A DNA stretch of 64,000 bases from JAGXRK01 sp963714415. Its GTDB lineage: Bacteria > Bacteroidota > Ignavibacteria > Ignavibacteriales > Ignavibacteriaceae. The notes beneath the pieces are model-generated. The model was not told the origin of the DNA and searched no databases. It was given only the letters and a program-made list of their open reading frames with translations. The stretch's first letter is position 1, and every line of letters begins with the position of its first letter. The position numbers and the translations under genes are program-made. Of the stretch, positions 55,704 to 64,000 are shown in pieces. The stretch spans positions 15,926 through 79,925 of the forward strand of contig CAVQOL010000025.1 in assembly GCA_963714415.1 (NCBI GenBank), in the 5' to 3' direction.

Positions 55704-55744
55704 AAAAAAAAGCGATCTTTTAAAATTACTTTCAAAAAATCGCT
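55704..55744 (-). terminator. Terminator of rocD (minus strand)
   Basis: A stem AGCGAT/ATCGCT (55711-55716 and 55739-55744), extendable past one mismatch by TTTT/AAAA pairing. On the minus strand it is followed by eight T residues (plus-strand A run 55704-55711). It lies between the converging kinase and rocD genes and may serve both. Confidence 0.75.
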
Positions 55745-55766
55745 GTTAGAAAATATTTATTTGTCC

Positions 55767-56987
55767 TTAATTAAACTCGGAAAGAACTTTTCTAATAACT
55801 CCAAGAGCAAAATCAATTTCTTCTTTTTTAATAACTAAAGGCGGAGCAAATCTAATAATATCTCCGTGAGTCGGTTTTGCCAGAACACCGTTATTTTTTA
55901 ATTCAATACAAACATCCCAAGCAGTTTTTCCATCTTTCGAAGGCTTAATCACAACAGCATTTAATAATCCTTTGCCGCGTACTAATAAGACATGTTCAAA
56001 TTCATCAACCATTTTTTGTAGCTCTGCACGAAAATGTTTGCCCATTTTATCGGCATTATCAGCTAGTTTTTCTTCAACCAGAACCTGTAAAGATGCTATA
56101 GCTACTTTACAAGCTAAAGGATTTCCTCCGAAAGTAGAACCATGTTGACCGGGTTTAATTGTAAGCATAATGTTATCGTCTGCAAGAATTGCTGATACGG
56201 GCATTGTACCACCAGACAATGCTTTACCTAGAATTAAAATATCTGGTCTTACATTTTCATGATCAGATGCGAGCATTTTTCCTGTTCTTGCTAACCCTGT
56301 TTGAACTTCATCACAAATCAGAAGTACATTTTTTGATTTACAAAGTTGCTCGGCTTTTTTAAGATATCCATCATCGGGAACCATAACACCTGCTTCACCT
56401 TGAATTGGTTCAACCATAAATGCACATACATTCGGATCTTCTAAAGCTTTTTCTAAAGCGGAAATGTCATTGAAAGGAATTTTTACAAATCCTGGTAAAA
56501 ACGGACCATAACCTTCGTAAGAATCAGGATCAGTCGAAGCAGAGACTGCCATCATAGTTCTGCCGTGAAAATTTTCATTAGCAACAATAATTTTAGCTTC
56601 ATTTTTCTTAATGCCCTTAACATCATAGCCCCATCTTCTTGCAAGCTTTACGGCAGTTTCATCACCTTCAACTCCGGTATTCATAGGCAACACTTTATCA
56701 TAACCAAATAATTCAGTGATGTATTTTTCATACTCACCTAAAACATTGTTGTAAAAAGCGCGAGAAGTAAGTGTGAGAGTTTGTGCCTGGTCGTTCATTG
56801 CTTTTACAATCTTTGGATGACAATGTCCCTGGTTTACAGCAGAATATGCCGAAAGGAAATCAAGATATTTTTTGCCTTCAACATCCCAAACCCAAACGCC
56901 TTCACCTTTGGCAATTACAACATCGAGCGGATGATAATTGTGTGCACCGTACTTATTTTCTAATTCAATATAATCTTTAGAGAGCAT
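55767..56987 (-). CDS. rocD: Ornithine--oxo-acid aminotransferase
   Basis: PLP enzyme that turns ornithine into glutamate semialdehyde in arginine/proline metabolism. I take the ATG at 56987 (MLSKDYIELENKYGAHNYHP, 406 aa), the usual family start; upstream Met codons add up to nine residues. PLP-binding Lys K255 sits in LILGKALSGG and the cofactor Asp in CDEVQTGLARTG. NYHPLDVVIAKGEG and the GEAGVMVP block are typical of the ornithine form. Confidence 0.95.
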   Translation of the reverse strand: MLSKDYIELENKYGAHNYHPLDVVIAKGEGVWVWDVEGKKYLDFLSAYSAVNQGHCHPKIVKAMNDQAQTLTLTSRAFYNNVLGEYEKYITELFGYDKVLPMNTGVEGDETAVKLARRWGYDVKGIKKNEAKIIVANENFHGRTMMAVSASTDPDSYEGYGPFLPGFVKIPFNDISALEKALEDPNVCAFMVEPIQGEAGVMVPDDGYLKKAEQLCKSKNVLLICDEVQTGLARTGKMLASDHENVRPDILILGKALSGGTMPVSAILADDNIMLTIKPGQHGSTFGGNPLACKVAIASLQVLVEEKLADNADKMGKHFRAELQKMVDEFEHVLLVRGKGLLNAVVIKPSKDGKTAWDVCIELKNNGVLAKPTHGDIIRFAPPLVIKKEEIDFALGVIRKVLSEFN

Positions 56988-57231
56988 AATACATTCCATT
57001 AATTTTATTAACAAAAATTACTTTTTTGGCTATTAAAATTAGCCTGTAAGAGCTAAATAAACAACTCAAATTCACTTTCTTGAAGATATGCTTAATTACA
57101 CTTTTTCGAGATTTACACTCATAATTAGAAGTCTTTCTTGGCTTTTTGTGGAAATTCCATGAATTAAAATCCCTTGTTATTTGGAGACGACAACGTTAAT
57201 TTGAGCCGGAATTAATACAAATATTTTAGCT

Positions 57232-57662
57232 ATGATTGATCTTGAAACACATTCTTTTGACATAAAAACCTCTGGCAACTGCCATCTGACCGATATTACC
57301 GAAAAAGTACAGGATGTTATAAATTCTTGTGGATTTGTTGAAGGCAATGTTAATGTTTTTGCTGTCGGTTCAACTGCGGGAATTACTACAATTGAATATG
57401 AACCGGGTCTATTGAAAGATTATCCTGCATTCTTTGAAAAAATTATTCCTTCGAATGTTAGTTATCATCACGATCAGACCTGGCATGACGGAAACGGACA
57501 TTCGCATTTACGTTCTGCCTTGCAAGGAACTTCTTTTTCTGTTCCATTTAAAATGGTAATTTAATTTTAGGGACCTGGCAGCAGATAATATTTGTTGATT
57601 TCGATAACAGGAGCCGTTCAAGAAAAATTATTGTTCAAATCATTGGAAAAAAATCAGAATAA
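57232..57662 (+). CDS. yjbQ: YjbQ family protein (UPF0047), frameshifted near its end
   Basis: Small conserved protein; E. coli YjbQ has weak thiamin-phosphate-synthase activity. The intact part (to about 57550) has TITEKVQDVI-like and GSTAGITTIEYEP motifs and the metal-type HHDQTWHDGNGHSHLRSAL. It then hits TAA after PFKMVI. Adding one A to the run at 57543-57546 restores FKNGNLILGTWQQIIFVDFD and IIVQIIG, ending at 57662 (143 aa, normal length). A homopolymer error is likely. Confidence 0.88.
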
Positions 57663-57676
57663 AACTCAGGATATTT

Positions 57677-60587
57677 ATGAAACTCAGATTATTATTTATA
57701 ATTACTATTCTTTTTGTTGGAACCGGAATTTCTCAAATAGTTACTACACAGCCTTTTGAACCTACTGAGTCTGATAGTATTGTAATAATTTTTGATGCAA
57801 CGCAACCAGGTGCTGAAGAATTGTTAAACTACACCGGCACTCTTTACGCTCATACCGGTGTAACGGTTGACTCTCTCGGAACTATAAAAAATTGGCAATA
57901 TGTAATTGGCGACTGGGCAAACAATACTAATCAACCTGTATTGGATAGATTAGGAACGAATCTTTATAAACTTACAGTAGGTTACCCCCGTACATTTTAT
58001 AGTGTTACAAATTCTAATGAGAAAATCATAAAGCTCAGTTTAGTATTTAGAACTTCCGATGCTACAAAGCAGACGAGACCAGACATATTTATTGATCTTT
58101 ACGTAAAGGGAATAAATTTAATTTTTCAAAACCCAGAAGTAGATGTTAGCTACGGTGATCCGCTTCGTTCGCCGGCATTTATAAATGAAGGTGATACTGT
58201 TGAAATAAATGTTCTTGCGGTGGAAGTTGAGACTCAGGTTTCATCATTAAGTCTTTTTGTTGATGGAAGTCAAGTAGAACAAACAGATACTAATCAACTC
58301 ACTTATGATTTTGTACATTCGAATTACACGCTCGGAGCTCATAATATTACAGCAGTGGGAGTGGATACTTCGGGTCGAACCGATTCTACATCATTTATAA
58401 TGTTTGTTAATCCAATTGTTCAGAATTTACCGATACCAGCAGGTATTGAGCCGGGAATTACTTACACAGGGGCAACAACCGCAACCCTTGCACTTTTCGC
58501 TCCGCTTAAAGATTATATCTATGTAATTGGCGATTTCAATGATTGGAAAGTAAATACATCTTACTATATGAATAAACACGAGGTTACACAGGACAGTGTA
58601 ATTTGGTGGATCAATCTTACTGGACTTAGCCCGGGAACGGAATACTCATTTCAATATTATGTTGATGGAAAAATCAGAACCGGTGATCCATATTCGTGAA
58701 AAAATACTTGATCCCTGGAATGATAAATATATTAGTTCTACATCCTATCCCGCACTTAAAAGCTTATCCAGTAGGAAAAACATCCAGTGTAGTTGGTGTT
58801 TTAAGAACTGCACAGTCACCATATCCGTGGATTATTACAGATTTTGTAAAGCCGCCAAAAGAAAAGTTAGTTATTTATGAATTGCTTGTTAGGGATTTTT
58901 CAACACAGCGTACATTTCAATTTTTAAAGACACACTTTCATATCTAAAATCTCTAGGAGTAAATGCAATCGAACTAATGCCGATTATGGAATTTTCAGGA
59001 AATAATAGCTGGGGTTATAATCCGATTTATCACGTTGCTGTTGATAAAGCTTACGGTCCGGCAGATACCTTAAAAGCATTTATTGATCTTTGTCATCAAA
59101 ACGGAATAGCAGTTATACTTGATATGGTTCTAAACCAGGCAGATAATCTTTCTCCGCTTGCAATGTTGTGGTGGGATGATGCAAACAGCAGACCTGCTGC
59201 CGACAATCCTTATTTAAATATACAGGCAACACATCCTTATAGTGTGTTTAATGATTTTAACCACGAAAGTTCTGCAACAAAATATTTTGTTGATCGTGTT
59301 AATAAATATTGGTTAAATGAATTTAAGTTTGACGGATTCAGATTCGATCTATCAAAAGGATTCACTCAACGATTTACGTACTGATGTTGGCGTATGGGGA
59401 CAATATGATCAATCTAGGATTGATATTCTTACCCGCATGGCAAATAAAATATGGGAAATTGATTCAACCGCATATGTTATTCTTGAACACTTTGCTGATA
59501 ATTCTGAAGAAACAGTTCTTGCAAATTATGGAATGATGCTTTGGGGAAATATGAACCATCAATATAATGAAGCAACGATGGGATATAGCTCAGATTTGAA
59601 CGGTGTATCATATAAATCGAGAGGATGGACGGTTCCTCATCTCGTTGCATATATGGAAAGTCACGATGAAGAAAGATTAATGTATAAAAACATTCGATTT
59701 GGAAATTCCGCACCAACCTATAATATTAAAGATACAAGTGTAGCATTAAATCGTATAAAGCTTGCAGCAGCATTTTATTTTACAATTCCGGGTCCAAAAA
59801 TGATCTGGCAGTTTGGTGAACTTGGCTATGATTATTCAATCTTTTATGATCCTGCAACTGGTACTGTACCTGACCTGATGGAACAGACTATGCAAAAACC
59901 TCCCCCAAACCAATAAGATGGGATTTTCTTAATGACGCAAGACGAACAAATTTGTATAAAGTATTTCAGGCGCTTATAAACCTTAAAACAAATTACGAGG
60001 CTTTTAGCAGTAGTGATTTTACATTTGAGATAAGCAGTGGATATGGAAAAAAATTAGTTATCAGACACCCAACTATGGATGTGGTAATTATTGGTAATTT
60101 TTATGTCGGACCTTTAACTATTACAGCCAACTATACTAAAACAGGGGTGTGGTATGATTTCTTCAGCGGTGACAGTGTTGATGTTTTCAATCTATCAACC
60201 CCTTATCTGCTTGAACCGGGTGAATTTCATATCTATACAACTGTAAAGCTGCCAACACCTGAAGAGGGAATACTTTCCGATGTTGAAACCTTGGAAAGCG
60301 GTACTGTTTCAGAATATCAGCTATCACAGAATTATCCAAATCCCTTTAATCCATCAACAGTAATACGGTATAGTGTCGTAAATTCAGGAAATGTAAGCTT
60401 AAAGATTTATGACGTATTGGGAAGAGAAATTAAAAATCTTGTGAACCAGCAGCAATCTAATGGGACTTATGAAATAACCTGGAATGGTGATGATCACTTT
60501 GGCAACAAAGTAAGTACAGGAATTTATTTTTACAGGATTGAAACAGAGAACTTTGTTGAAACTAAAAAGATGATTCTATTAAAATAA
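57677..60587 (+). pseudogene. GH13 alpha-amylase with T9SS sorting domain, broken by five frameshifts
   Basis: Secreted starch/glycan hydrolase. AGGAT precedes the ATG and a signal peptide is at residues 1-19. An E-set/CBM48-like module has YVIGDFNDWK. The GH13 regions are: I DMVLNQ (usually DxVxNH), II DGFRFDLSKG with the nucleophile Asp, III YVILEHFADN with the acid Glu, and IV MESHDEER. A sorting domain with NYPNPFNP ends the protein. Frames change near 58697, 58757, 58922, about 59370-59390 and 59877, three by an extra base and two by a missing base; corrected it gives 969 aa. Sequence errors or recent decay are both possible. Confidence 0.85.
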
Positions 60588-60615
60588 TTTCATAAATGAA
60601 ATTAGTATATGAATG

Positions 60616-60648
60616 AGGCGAACAATTTTTGTTCGCCTTTTTATTTTT
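60616..60648 (+). terminator. Terminator after the amylase
   Basis: An eight-base-pair stem AGGCGAAC/GTTCGCCT (60616-60623 and 60631-60638), extendable by two A-T pairs, followed by a TTTTTATTTTTT run. It overlaps the end of the convergent methyltransferase gene. Confidence 0.85.
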
Positions 60649-61405
60649 TAGTCAGCTGTGCAAGTATAACAGCAGCAGCAGATGCAACATTTAATGATTC
60701 TGCTTTTCCGGAACCGGGAATGGTTATTTTTTCATCAGTAAAATTTAATATATCTGAAGAAGGACCCGTAGACTCGTTTGAAAAGACTATTAATGATTTA
60801 CCAGGTTTAATCAAGGAAAAAATACTTTTGCCATTTAGATCAGTACAAAGGATTTTAAATCCATTCTGTTTAAGAACAGATAATTCCTCAAAGTCAAAAT
60901 CTTCAAAAATGTTAAGATGAAAAATTGAACCCATTGATGATCTGATTACTTTTGGATTAAGATATTCAGCAGAATTTTTACTTATAAAAACATTTTTTAT
61001 TCCAAACCAATCACACGATCTTAGAATACTGCCAGCATTACCGGGATCAGAGATATTATCCAGATAAACTAGAACATTTTCATTTTCAAATTCTCTTAAA
61101 ATAAATTTTCTTCTTTTGTTTATAAAAACAGCGGCAATTCCCTGCGGAGATTTTGTATCGGAAAGCTTTTCAAACTCCTGATTTTTAATTATTTCTATTT
61201 TTATTTGTCGTTGTTTAATGAATTTGATCAACTCTTCATTGTTTGAAAAGAATCCGTTTGTCATAAATGCAACTTCGCAGGGATATTTAGACAATATTCC
61301 TTCTTTCACAATCTTTTCACCCTCGACTAAAAATTTATTTTCCTGACGACGATGCTTTTTCTGGTGAAGTGAAACAAAATATTTTAGTTCATTTTTAGTA
61401 ATCAT
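60641..61405 (-). CDS. SpoU/TrmH family RNA 2'-O-methyltransferase
   Basis: SAM-dependent enzyme that methylates ribose in rRNA or tRNA. At 254 aa, an N-terminal substrate-binding region (KKHRRQENKFLVEGEKIV) precedes the knotted SPOUT domain. SPOUT motifs are GNAGSILRSCDWFGI, LIVFSNESTGPS and ITIPGSGKAESLNVASAAAV. The exact target nucleotide cannot be told. Its start overlaps the DUF971 gene by four bases. Confidence 0.93.
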   Translation of the reverse strand: MITKNELKYFVSLHQKKHRRQENKFLVEGEKIVKEGILSKYPCEVAFMTNGFFSNNEELIKFIKQRQIKIEIIKNQEFEKLSDTKSPQGIAAVFINKRRKFILREFENENVLVYLDNISDPGNAGSILRSCDWFGIKNVFISKNSAEYLNPKVIRSSMGSIFHLNIFEDFDFEELSVLKQNGFKILCTDLNGKSIFSLIKPGKSLIVFSNESTGPSSDILNFTDEKITIPGSGKAESLNVASAAAVILAQLTKK

Positions 61406-61743
61406 AAAAGCGGCTCATAATTTTGATCTTTATTTTCCGATTGATCTTTTTCAAGTTGACGAATATATTCCCAGCTATAAATCCCGGTATTGTGCCCATC
61501 TTGCCATGTAATTCTAATTGCATATCCGCCAACAACGTCAATGTTTTTAATCTTATACATTTCAGGAGAAAACATCTGTAACTTCGGAGGACGATAAGTT
61601 CTGAGAAGAATTGTTTCACCTTTGCATCCAGCACAAGGGCATTCATCCCGCATATATTTTATTTTAAGCAATGTTTCGGAATCATCTTCCCATTTTAGAA
61701 GGAGATTCTCTTTATCAACAATTTTTATTTGTTTTGCCTGCAT
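61402..61743 (-). CDS. DUF971 domain protein
   Basis: A 113-aa small protein with the DUF971 fold (GBBH-like N-terminal domain). The RDECPCAGCKGE segment near residue 32 and the VGGYAIRITWQDGHNTGIYSWEYIR pattern (about residues 70-95) are typical. The family appears near Mrp/ApbC iron-sulfur carriers or as a zinc module. The function is unknown. It is translated with the methyltransferase. Confidence 0.88.
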   Translation of the reverse strand: MQAKQIKIVDKENLLLKWEDDSETLLKIKYMRDECPCAGCKGETILLRTYRPPKLQMFSPEMYKIKNIDVVGGYAIRITWQDGHNTGIYSWEYIRQLEKDQSENKDQNYEPLL

Positions 61744-61769
61744 TACTTTGTTTTATTTATGATACAATT

Positions 61770-61777
61770 CAAATATA
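61770..61777 (-). promoter_or_regulatory. Possible -10 box for the DUF971/methyltransferase unit
   Basis: TATATTTG on the minus strand, matching TAnnTTTG, 27 bases before the DUF971 start. TTAAAA stands 17 bases upstream as a weak -35 box. Confidence 0.4.
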
Positions 61778-61822
61778 AAGATTTGTTTATTTGGTTTTAA
61801 TGCATCTTAAATCATTCAACAC

Positions 61823-61830
61823 TATTTTTG
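61823..61830 (+). promoter_or_regulatory. Possible -10 box for the CNNM/CorC gene
   Basis: TATTTTTG on the plus strand, matching TAnnTTTG and identical to the tRNA-Tyr -10 box, 32 bases before the gene start. The -35 position (ATGCAT) is weak. Confidence 0.45.
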
Positions 61831-61861
61831 TACCGATAATTTATTAAATAAGTTAAAGGAT

Positions 61862-63184
61862 ATGACTTTTATTATAATATTGTTTTTGGTGCTTCTAATT
61901 GTAAATGGACTTATTGCTGCCTCTGAAATTGCAATTTCTACATTCGGTGAAAATAAAATTGAGGAAATGAAAAATGAAGGGGACAAAACTGCTAAAGTAT
62001 TTGAAAAATTTCTTACCAAACAAGAAAGTGTTTACGGAACAATTCAGGTTATTTATTCATCTATAAATGTTTTATTGGCAGTTATTGGATATTTGATAAT
62101 AGACTCATTTATTAATCCAATATTAAGTGAACAGTTTAATAACATCAGTAAATTTTTGCTTCCTATCTTAGTGATATTTATTTCGGTTATTATACTAACC
62201 TTTATATTTATTGTGTTCAACATTCTTATTCCCAAAGCATTAGCTTTTAAGTATTCTGAAACAATAGGTAAAAGATCTGTCGGCATTCTTCTTTTCTTAT
62301 CGAAAATTTTTGGATTCATTCCTGCAGTTATAACCTTGATAAGTAATTTTTTACTTTTACCGATAAAAGAAAAGACTAATTTTTCACAAATGCGTCCCTC
62401 TGAAGATGAAATTCTGGATATTATTTCGGAAGGAGTAAAATCTGGAACATTAGATGAGTCTGAACAGGAAATAATTGAAAACATTTTTGAATTTACAGAC
62501 CTTCGTGCAAAAGAAGTAATGATTCCGAGAACTGAAATGGTTGCTGTTGATATTCTTGAAAGCGATATGAATAATATTTCTGAGGTAATTAAATCCGGGC
62601 ATACTTTAGTTCCAGCTTATGAAGATAATCCCGATCATATCATTGGTGTACTTCATACAAAGGATATAATAAAAAATATAATTGAGAAAAAAGAAGAACC
62701 AATAAGAAAATTAATACGTCCTGCGTATTTTGTTCCTGAAACAAAACTCATTTCAGAAATATTAAGAGACATGCAAAATCAGGGTGAAAGGTTAGCCATA
62801 GTAACCGATGAATATGGAGGTACTGAAGGAGTGATTACTATGGAAGATATTCTTGAAGAGATTGTAGGAAAAATTAAAGATAGCTCGAAGGGAGAGATTT
62901 ATCAATTCACTCGTTTACCGGATGGCACGTATTATATTTTAGGAACAATGCACATTGATGAGTTCAATGAAAACTTTAATTACTATCTACCTGAATCTGA
63001 TGAGTATAATACAATCGCTGGTTTTATAAGTGATAAAACCGGAAAGATTTTAAATCCTGGTGAAATATTTGAATTTAGAGGATTAGTTTTTGAATTGATG
63101 AAAAAAATCAGACAGAAAATGGTACAGTTTAAAGTTTATACTAAAAAAGGATCCACTAAAGAACTTCTCAATCTAGATAATTAA
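61862..63184 (+). CDS. CNNM/CorC family transporter (DUF21-CBS)
   Basis: Membrane protein of the haemolysin C/CNNM family, some of which export magnesium. At 440 aa, three to four helices of the DUF21 domain lie at about residues 1-160. A CBS pair lies around 205-330 (MIPRTEMVAVDI, VTDEYGGTEGVITMEDILEE). The CorC_HlyC domain lies around 345-430 (LPESDEYNTIAGFI). AAAGGA precedes the ATG. The next gene follows after 16 bases. Confidence 0.92.
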   Translation: MTFIIILFLVLLIVNGLIAASEIAISTFGENKIEEMKNEGDKTAKVFEKFLTKQESVYGTIQVIYSSINVLLAVIGYLIIDSFINPILSEQFNNISKFLLPILVIFISVIILTFIFIVFNILIPKALAFKYSETIGKRSVGILLFLSKIFGFIPAVITLISNFLLLPIKEKTNFSQMRPSEDEILDIISEGVKSGTLDESEQEIIENIFEFTDLRAKEVMIPRTEMVAVDILESDMNNISEVIKSGHTLVPAYEDNPDHIIGVLHTKDIIKNIIEKKEEPIRKLIRPAYFVPETKLISEILRDMQNQGERLAIVTDEYGGTEGVITMEDILEEIVGKIKDSSKGEIYQFTRLPDGTYYILGTMHIDEFNENFNYYLPESDEYNTIAGFISDKTGKILNPGEIFEFRGLVFELMKKIRQKMVQFKVYTKKGSTKELLNLDN

Positions 63185-63200
63185 CAATACTGATAACTTT

Positions 63201-63800
63201 ATGAAAAAACTGGCAATAATCTTTTTATTCATTGCCGGAATTATCGTTTATTTTTTTTGGCCTGAAAAAGTAATAACATATCCGGCTGGAGTAACAGCTC
63301 CCAATCAACCTATACAAAATGATCTCTCAGAAAAGAAGGAATGGCAAAAAGGAGAATTCAATATAAAAGCACTTGCAGAATATAAGATTACGGCAAGAGT
63401 TTTAAGCAGGAATAATTTTTCGGTGGGAAAAGAAAGTGATTTATCTCCGATTGATTTGGCTTTAGGCTGGGGTCCAATGTCCAATCAAGAAGTAATTGAT
63501 AAGATAAAAGTAACGCAAAGAAACAGATGGTATCACTGGCAAACGGATGCTTATCCAATTCCACGACAGGAAATTATGACAAACAGTGCCAATGTGCATA
63601 TCATCCCGAAGGATGGTTCCATAGAAGATAAATTAGATAAAATATATAAAGGAAGTTTGATTGAAATGACGGGTTATCTGGTAGAAGTAAATACAGCGGA
63701 TGGTTGGCATTGGAAGAGTTCTTTAAAAAGAGATGACACAAGTGGAGGTTCTTGTGAACTGTTTTGGGTGGAAGAAATAGTAATTTTTGACAAAAAATGA
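63201..63800 (+). CDS. Conserved hypothetical protein with one membrane anchor
   Basis: A 199-aa protein I cannot assign to a named family. Residues 4-22 form a single membrane segment or signal anchor; the rest should face the periplasm. Striking conserved-looking blocks are DLALGWGPMSNQEV, RWYHWQTDAYPIPRQEI, SANVHIIP and GWHWKSSLKRDDT, with many Trp residues. It probably shares a transcript with the CNNM gene. No catalytic motif is evident. Confidence 0.75.
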   Translation: MKKLAIIFLFIAGIIVYFFWPEKVITYPAGVTAPNQPIQNDLSEKKEWQKGEFNIKALAEYKITARVLSRNNFSVGKESDLSPIDLALGWGPMSNQEVIDKIKVTQRNRWYHWQTDAYPIPRQEIMTNSANVHIIPKDGSIEDKLDKIYKGSLIEMTGYLVEVNTADGWHWKSSLKRDDTSGGSCELFWVEEIVIFDKK

Positions 63801-63824
63801 GTTCCGGGAATTACATTAAAGACC

Positions 63825-63855
63825 TTGTTTCAAAATGTAAAAAATCTTAATTTTG
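63825..63855 (+). promoter_or_regulatory. Promoter of the tRNA-Thr locus
   Basis: TTGTTT (63825-63830), a 17-base spacer and TAATTTTG (63848-63855). It has the same layout as the tRNA-Tyr and rpsL promoters. The broken tRNA-Thr part starts 13 bases after the -10 box. Confidence 0.6.
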
Positions 63856-63867
63856 TACCCATAAAAT

Positions 63868-63921
63868 GCTGGTGTAGCTTCCGCCTTCACAAAGGTTACG
63901 GCGGGACAAGCAGCTGGTAGA
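63868..63921 (+). pseudogene. Truncated tRNA-Thr 5' part with an insertion
   Basis: Bases 63866-63879 are identical to 63951-63964 at the start of the intact tRNA-Thr (TGT). After a 31-base insert, CAGCTGGTAGA (63911-63921) matches the D-loop CAGTTGGTAGA with one change. Similarity then ends; no anticodon or T arm follows. It is the first element after the promoter. Confidence 0.7.
63880..63910 (+). mobile_element. Small palindromic insert in the tRNA-Thr remnant
   Basis: A 31-base GC-rich segment in an AT-rich gap, placed exactly inside the D arm of the tRNA-Thr remnant. CCGCC and GGCGG pair across a 14-base loop. The flanking GCTT/AAGC can extend the stem past a three-base bulge. It encodes nothing. 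It looks like a tiny palindromic element, but only one copy is in this window. Confidence 0.5.
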
Positions 63922-63952
63922 TAATTCCAATTTTGTTTGGAAATAAATTTAT

Positions 63953-64000
63953 GCTGGTGTAGCTCAGTTGGTAGAGCAGCTGATTTGTAATCAGCCGGTC
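63953..64000 (+). tRNA. tRNA-Thr (TGT), cut by the window end
   Basis: The 5' half of a tRNA: acceptor strand GCTGGTG, the D arm with CAGTTGGTAGA and an anticodon stem-loop GCTGA-TTTGTAA-TCAGC giving UGU. The variable loop, T arm and 3' acceptor strand lie beyond base 64000. Confidence 0.9.

Noticed and set aside
1..64000. CRISPR arrays, rRNA genes, insertion sequences, phage or defence islands
   Set aside because: No regular repeat-spacer pattern, rRNA stretch, transposase, integrase or defence gene was recognised.

Overview
The window reads as a low-GC bacterial chromosome segment from the Bacteroidota/Chlorobiota side of the FCB group, most like Ignavibacteria. Supporting signs are the two secreted proteins ending in a type IX secretion sorting domain with the NYPNPFNP core, a short primary sigma factor without region 1.1, promoter-like sites with a TAnnTTTG -10 box, and low GC. 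This placement is inference from sequence style, not a database result.

Layout. 1-2725 is the end of a complex I (nuo) operon (nuoG 3' part, nuoH, nuoI). It is followed by a T9SS-sorted protein and a ComM/YifB AAA+ ATPase. 6033-6446 holds tRNA-Tyr, tRNA-Gly and tRNA-Thr, with a good promoter before tRNA-Tyr and a terminator after tRNA-Gly. 6530-37421 is an almost uninterrupted information-processing supercluster: rpmG, tRNA-Trp, secE, nusG, rplKAJL, rpoBC, rpsL, rpsG, fusA, tuf, the S10, spc (with tRNA-Gln inside) and alpha operons, to rpoA and rplQ, closed by a strong terminator. 37532-43226 carries engB, a GAF-GAF-degenerate GGDEF membrane protein, deoB, the primary sigma gene and an NlpC/P60 lipoprotein. 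43290-46874 (minus) is a B12-dependent ribonucleotide reductase. 47264-49732 is an ABC exporter operon with a LolA-like protein. 49752-52939 (minus) holds PAP2, DUF3298, GNAT and fabF. After that come a large hybrid histidine kinase, ornithine aminotransferase (minus), YjbQ, a broken T9SS-sorted GH13 amylase, an rRNA/tRNA methyltransferase and a DUF971 protein (minus), a CNNM/CorC protein, a conserved hypothetical, and a tRNA-Thr locus cut by the window end.

How the genes work together. The core is the transcription and translation machinery, probably read from several promoters (rpsL has a clear one) and tuned by hairpins between operon segments: rplA-rplJ, rplL-rpoB, tuf-rpsJ, rpsC-rplP, rpsM-rpsK.

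Five genes (rplD, deoB, the LolA-like gene, yjbQ and the amylase) are interrupted by single-base indels while the reading stays homologous on both sides. Because rplD is essential, I read most of these as sequence errors, though recoding or decay cannot be excluded. I found no wholly new multi-gene system. The most unusual item is a second, truncated tRNA-Thr 5' part interrupted by a 31-nt hairpin-forming insert just downstream of a promoter (63825-63964). Next are the shared promoter architecture and the structured gaps inside ribosomal operons.
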